Part shown: piece by piece, positions 13,894 to 13,969 of the stretch
Numbering within the stretch: the first letter of the stretch is position 1
Layout of the letters: each line of letters begins with the position of its first letter
DNA from: Flavobacteriaceae bacterium UBA5079
GTDB taxonomy: Bacteria > Bacteroidota > Bacteroidia > Flavobacteriales > Flavobacteriaceae
DNA: 13,969 nucleotides
NCBI GenBank assembly: GCA_002414705.1
Contig: DIAL01000093.1
Coordinates: forward strand, 7,931 to 21,899
Direction of reading: 5' to 3'
Program-made: the position numbers and the translations under genes
The notes under the pieces: model-generated
Seen by the model: the letters and a program-made list of their open reading frames with translations, nothing else
The model's database searches: none
Told to the model about the DNA's origin: nothing

Positions 13894-13969
13894 TAAAACA
13901 AGGTATTTTGTAGCCAACGTTTTTGAAATTTTCCATTTTCATCATAACGTTCGGCTTGTAGTTTTACAT
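13893..13969 (-). CDS. C-terminal end of a probable DASH-type cryptochrome (cut by window edge)
   Basis: Only the last 24 codons and a TAA stop are visible. The tail QAERYDENGKFQKRWLQNTL resembles the end of cryptochrome-DASH proteins, which carry a Q(A/G)xxYDxxGxYxxxW(L) pattern after the FAD domain. The stop shares one base with the ATG of the FeS photolyase (TAATG, 13891-13895), so it belongs to the same operon. The reading frame is chosen because it is open to the window edge and gives this tight junction. The identity is an inference from a short tail and from neighbours. Confidence 0.5.
   Translation of the reverse strand, partial: VKLQAERYDENGKFQKRWLQNTLF

Overview
The window reads as chromosomal DNA of a marine-type member of the Flavobacteriaceae (Bacteroidota). 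The evidence is low GC content, TAnnTTTG-type promoter boxes in place of classical -10/-35 elements, almost no Shine-Dalgarno sequences, a protein with a type IX secretion (Por) C-terminal sorting domain, and lineage-typical families (DUF4290, Lacal_2735-like). I see no rRNA, tRNA, IS element or CRISPR array. No stretch over 300 bases lacks a gene; the longest gap is 5292-5458.

Left part (1-3541): a truncated recQ (minus) follows a small NadR/AAA_28-like P-loop ATPase with a one-base TAATG overlap. Divergent from these, a plus-strand operon carries a DUF493 protein, a DUF4290 protein and murA. The MurA active-site cysteine is replaced by aspartate (Asp121), which predicts intrinsic fosfomycin resistance. 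A strong bidirectional hairpin terminator (3504-3541) ends the operon and also faces the convergent gene.

Middle (3558-5320): a single minus-strand gene for a secreted FG-GAP/UnbV (ASPIC) repeat protein with a T9SS sorting domain. Its own TATATTTG promoter box lies just upstream of an ATG that begins a clean signal peptide.

Right part (5459-13969): thirteen consecutive minus-strand genes, most of them 1-12 bases apart or overlapping, form what looks like one photoprotection/light-response operon. In transcription order: the last 24 codons of a probable DASH-type cryptochrome (cut by the window edge); an iron-sulfur photolyase (FeS-BCP/PhrB type) with all four cluster cysteines; a divergent photolyase-like flavoprotein lacking the WQW of the electron-transfer chain; an unrecognised 158-aa protein; a TIGR03643/DUF2805 protein; GTP cyclohydrolase I (folE); an unrecognised 74-aa protein; a short-chain dehydrogenase lacking the catalytic Tyr; an exported glutathione-peroxidase-like thiol peroxidase; a 56-aa Lacal_2735-like protein; TspO; an SRPBCC protein; and a class I CPD photolyase with a complete Trp triad.

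Inferred logic: the photolyases repair or sense light damage, FolE supplies pterin precursor (for example for the methenyltetrahydrofolate antenna), and TspO, the peroxidase and possibly the SDR and SRPBCC proteins deal with tetrapyrrole or oxidative photostress. The operon promoter and any light-responsive regulator (LitR/MerR type in other bacteria) would lie beyond base 13969 and cannot be seen here. Several genes have a more credible start than the longest reading frame would suggest, and these are noted individually.
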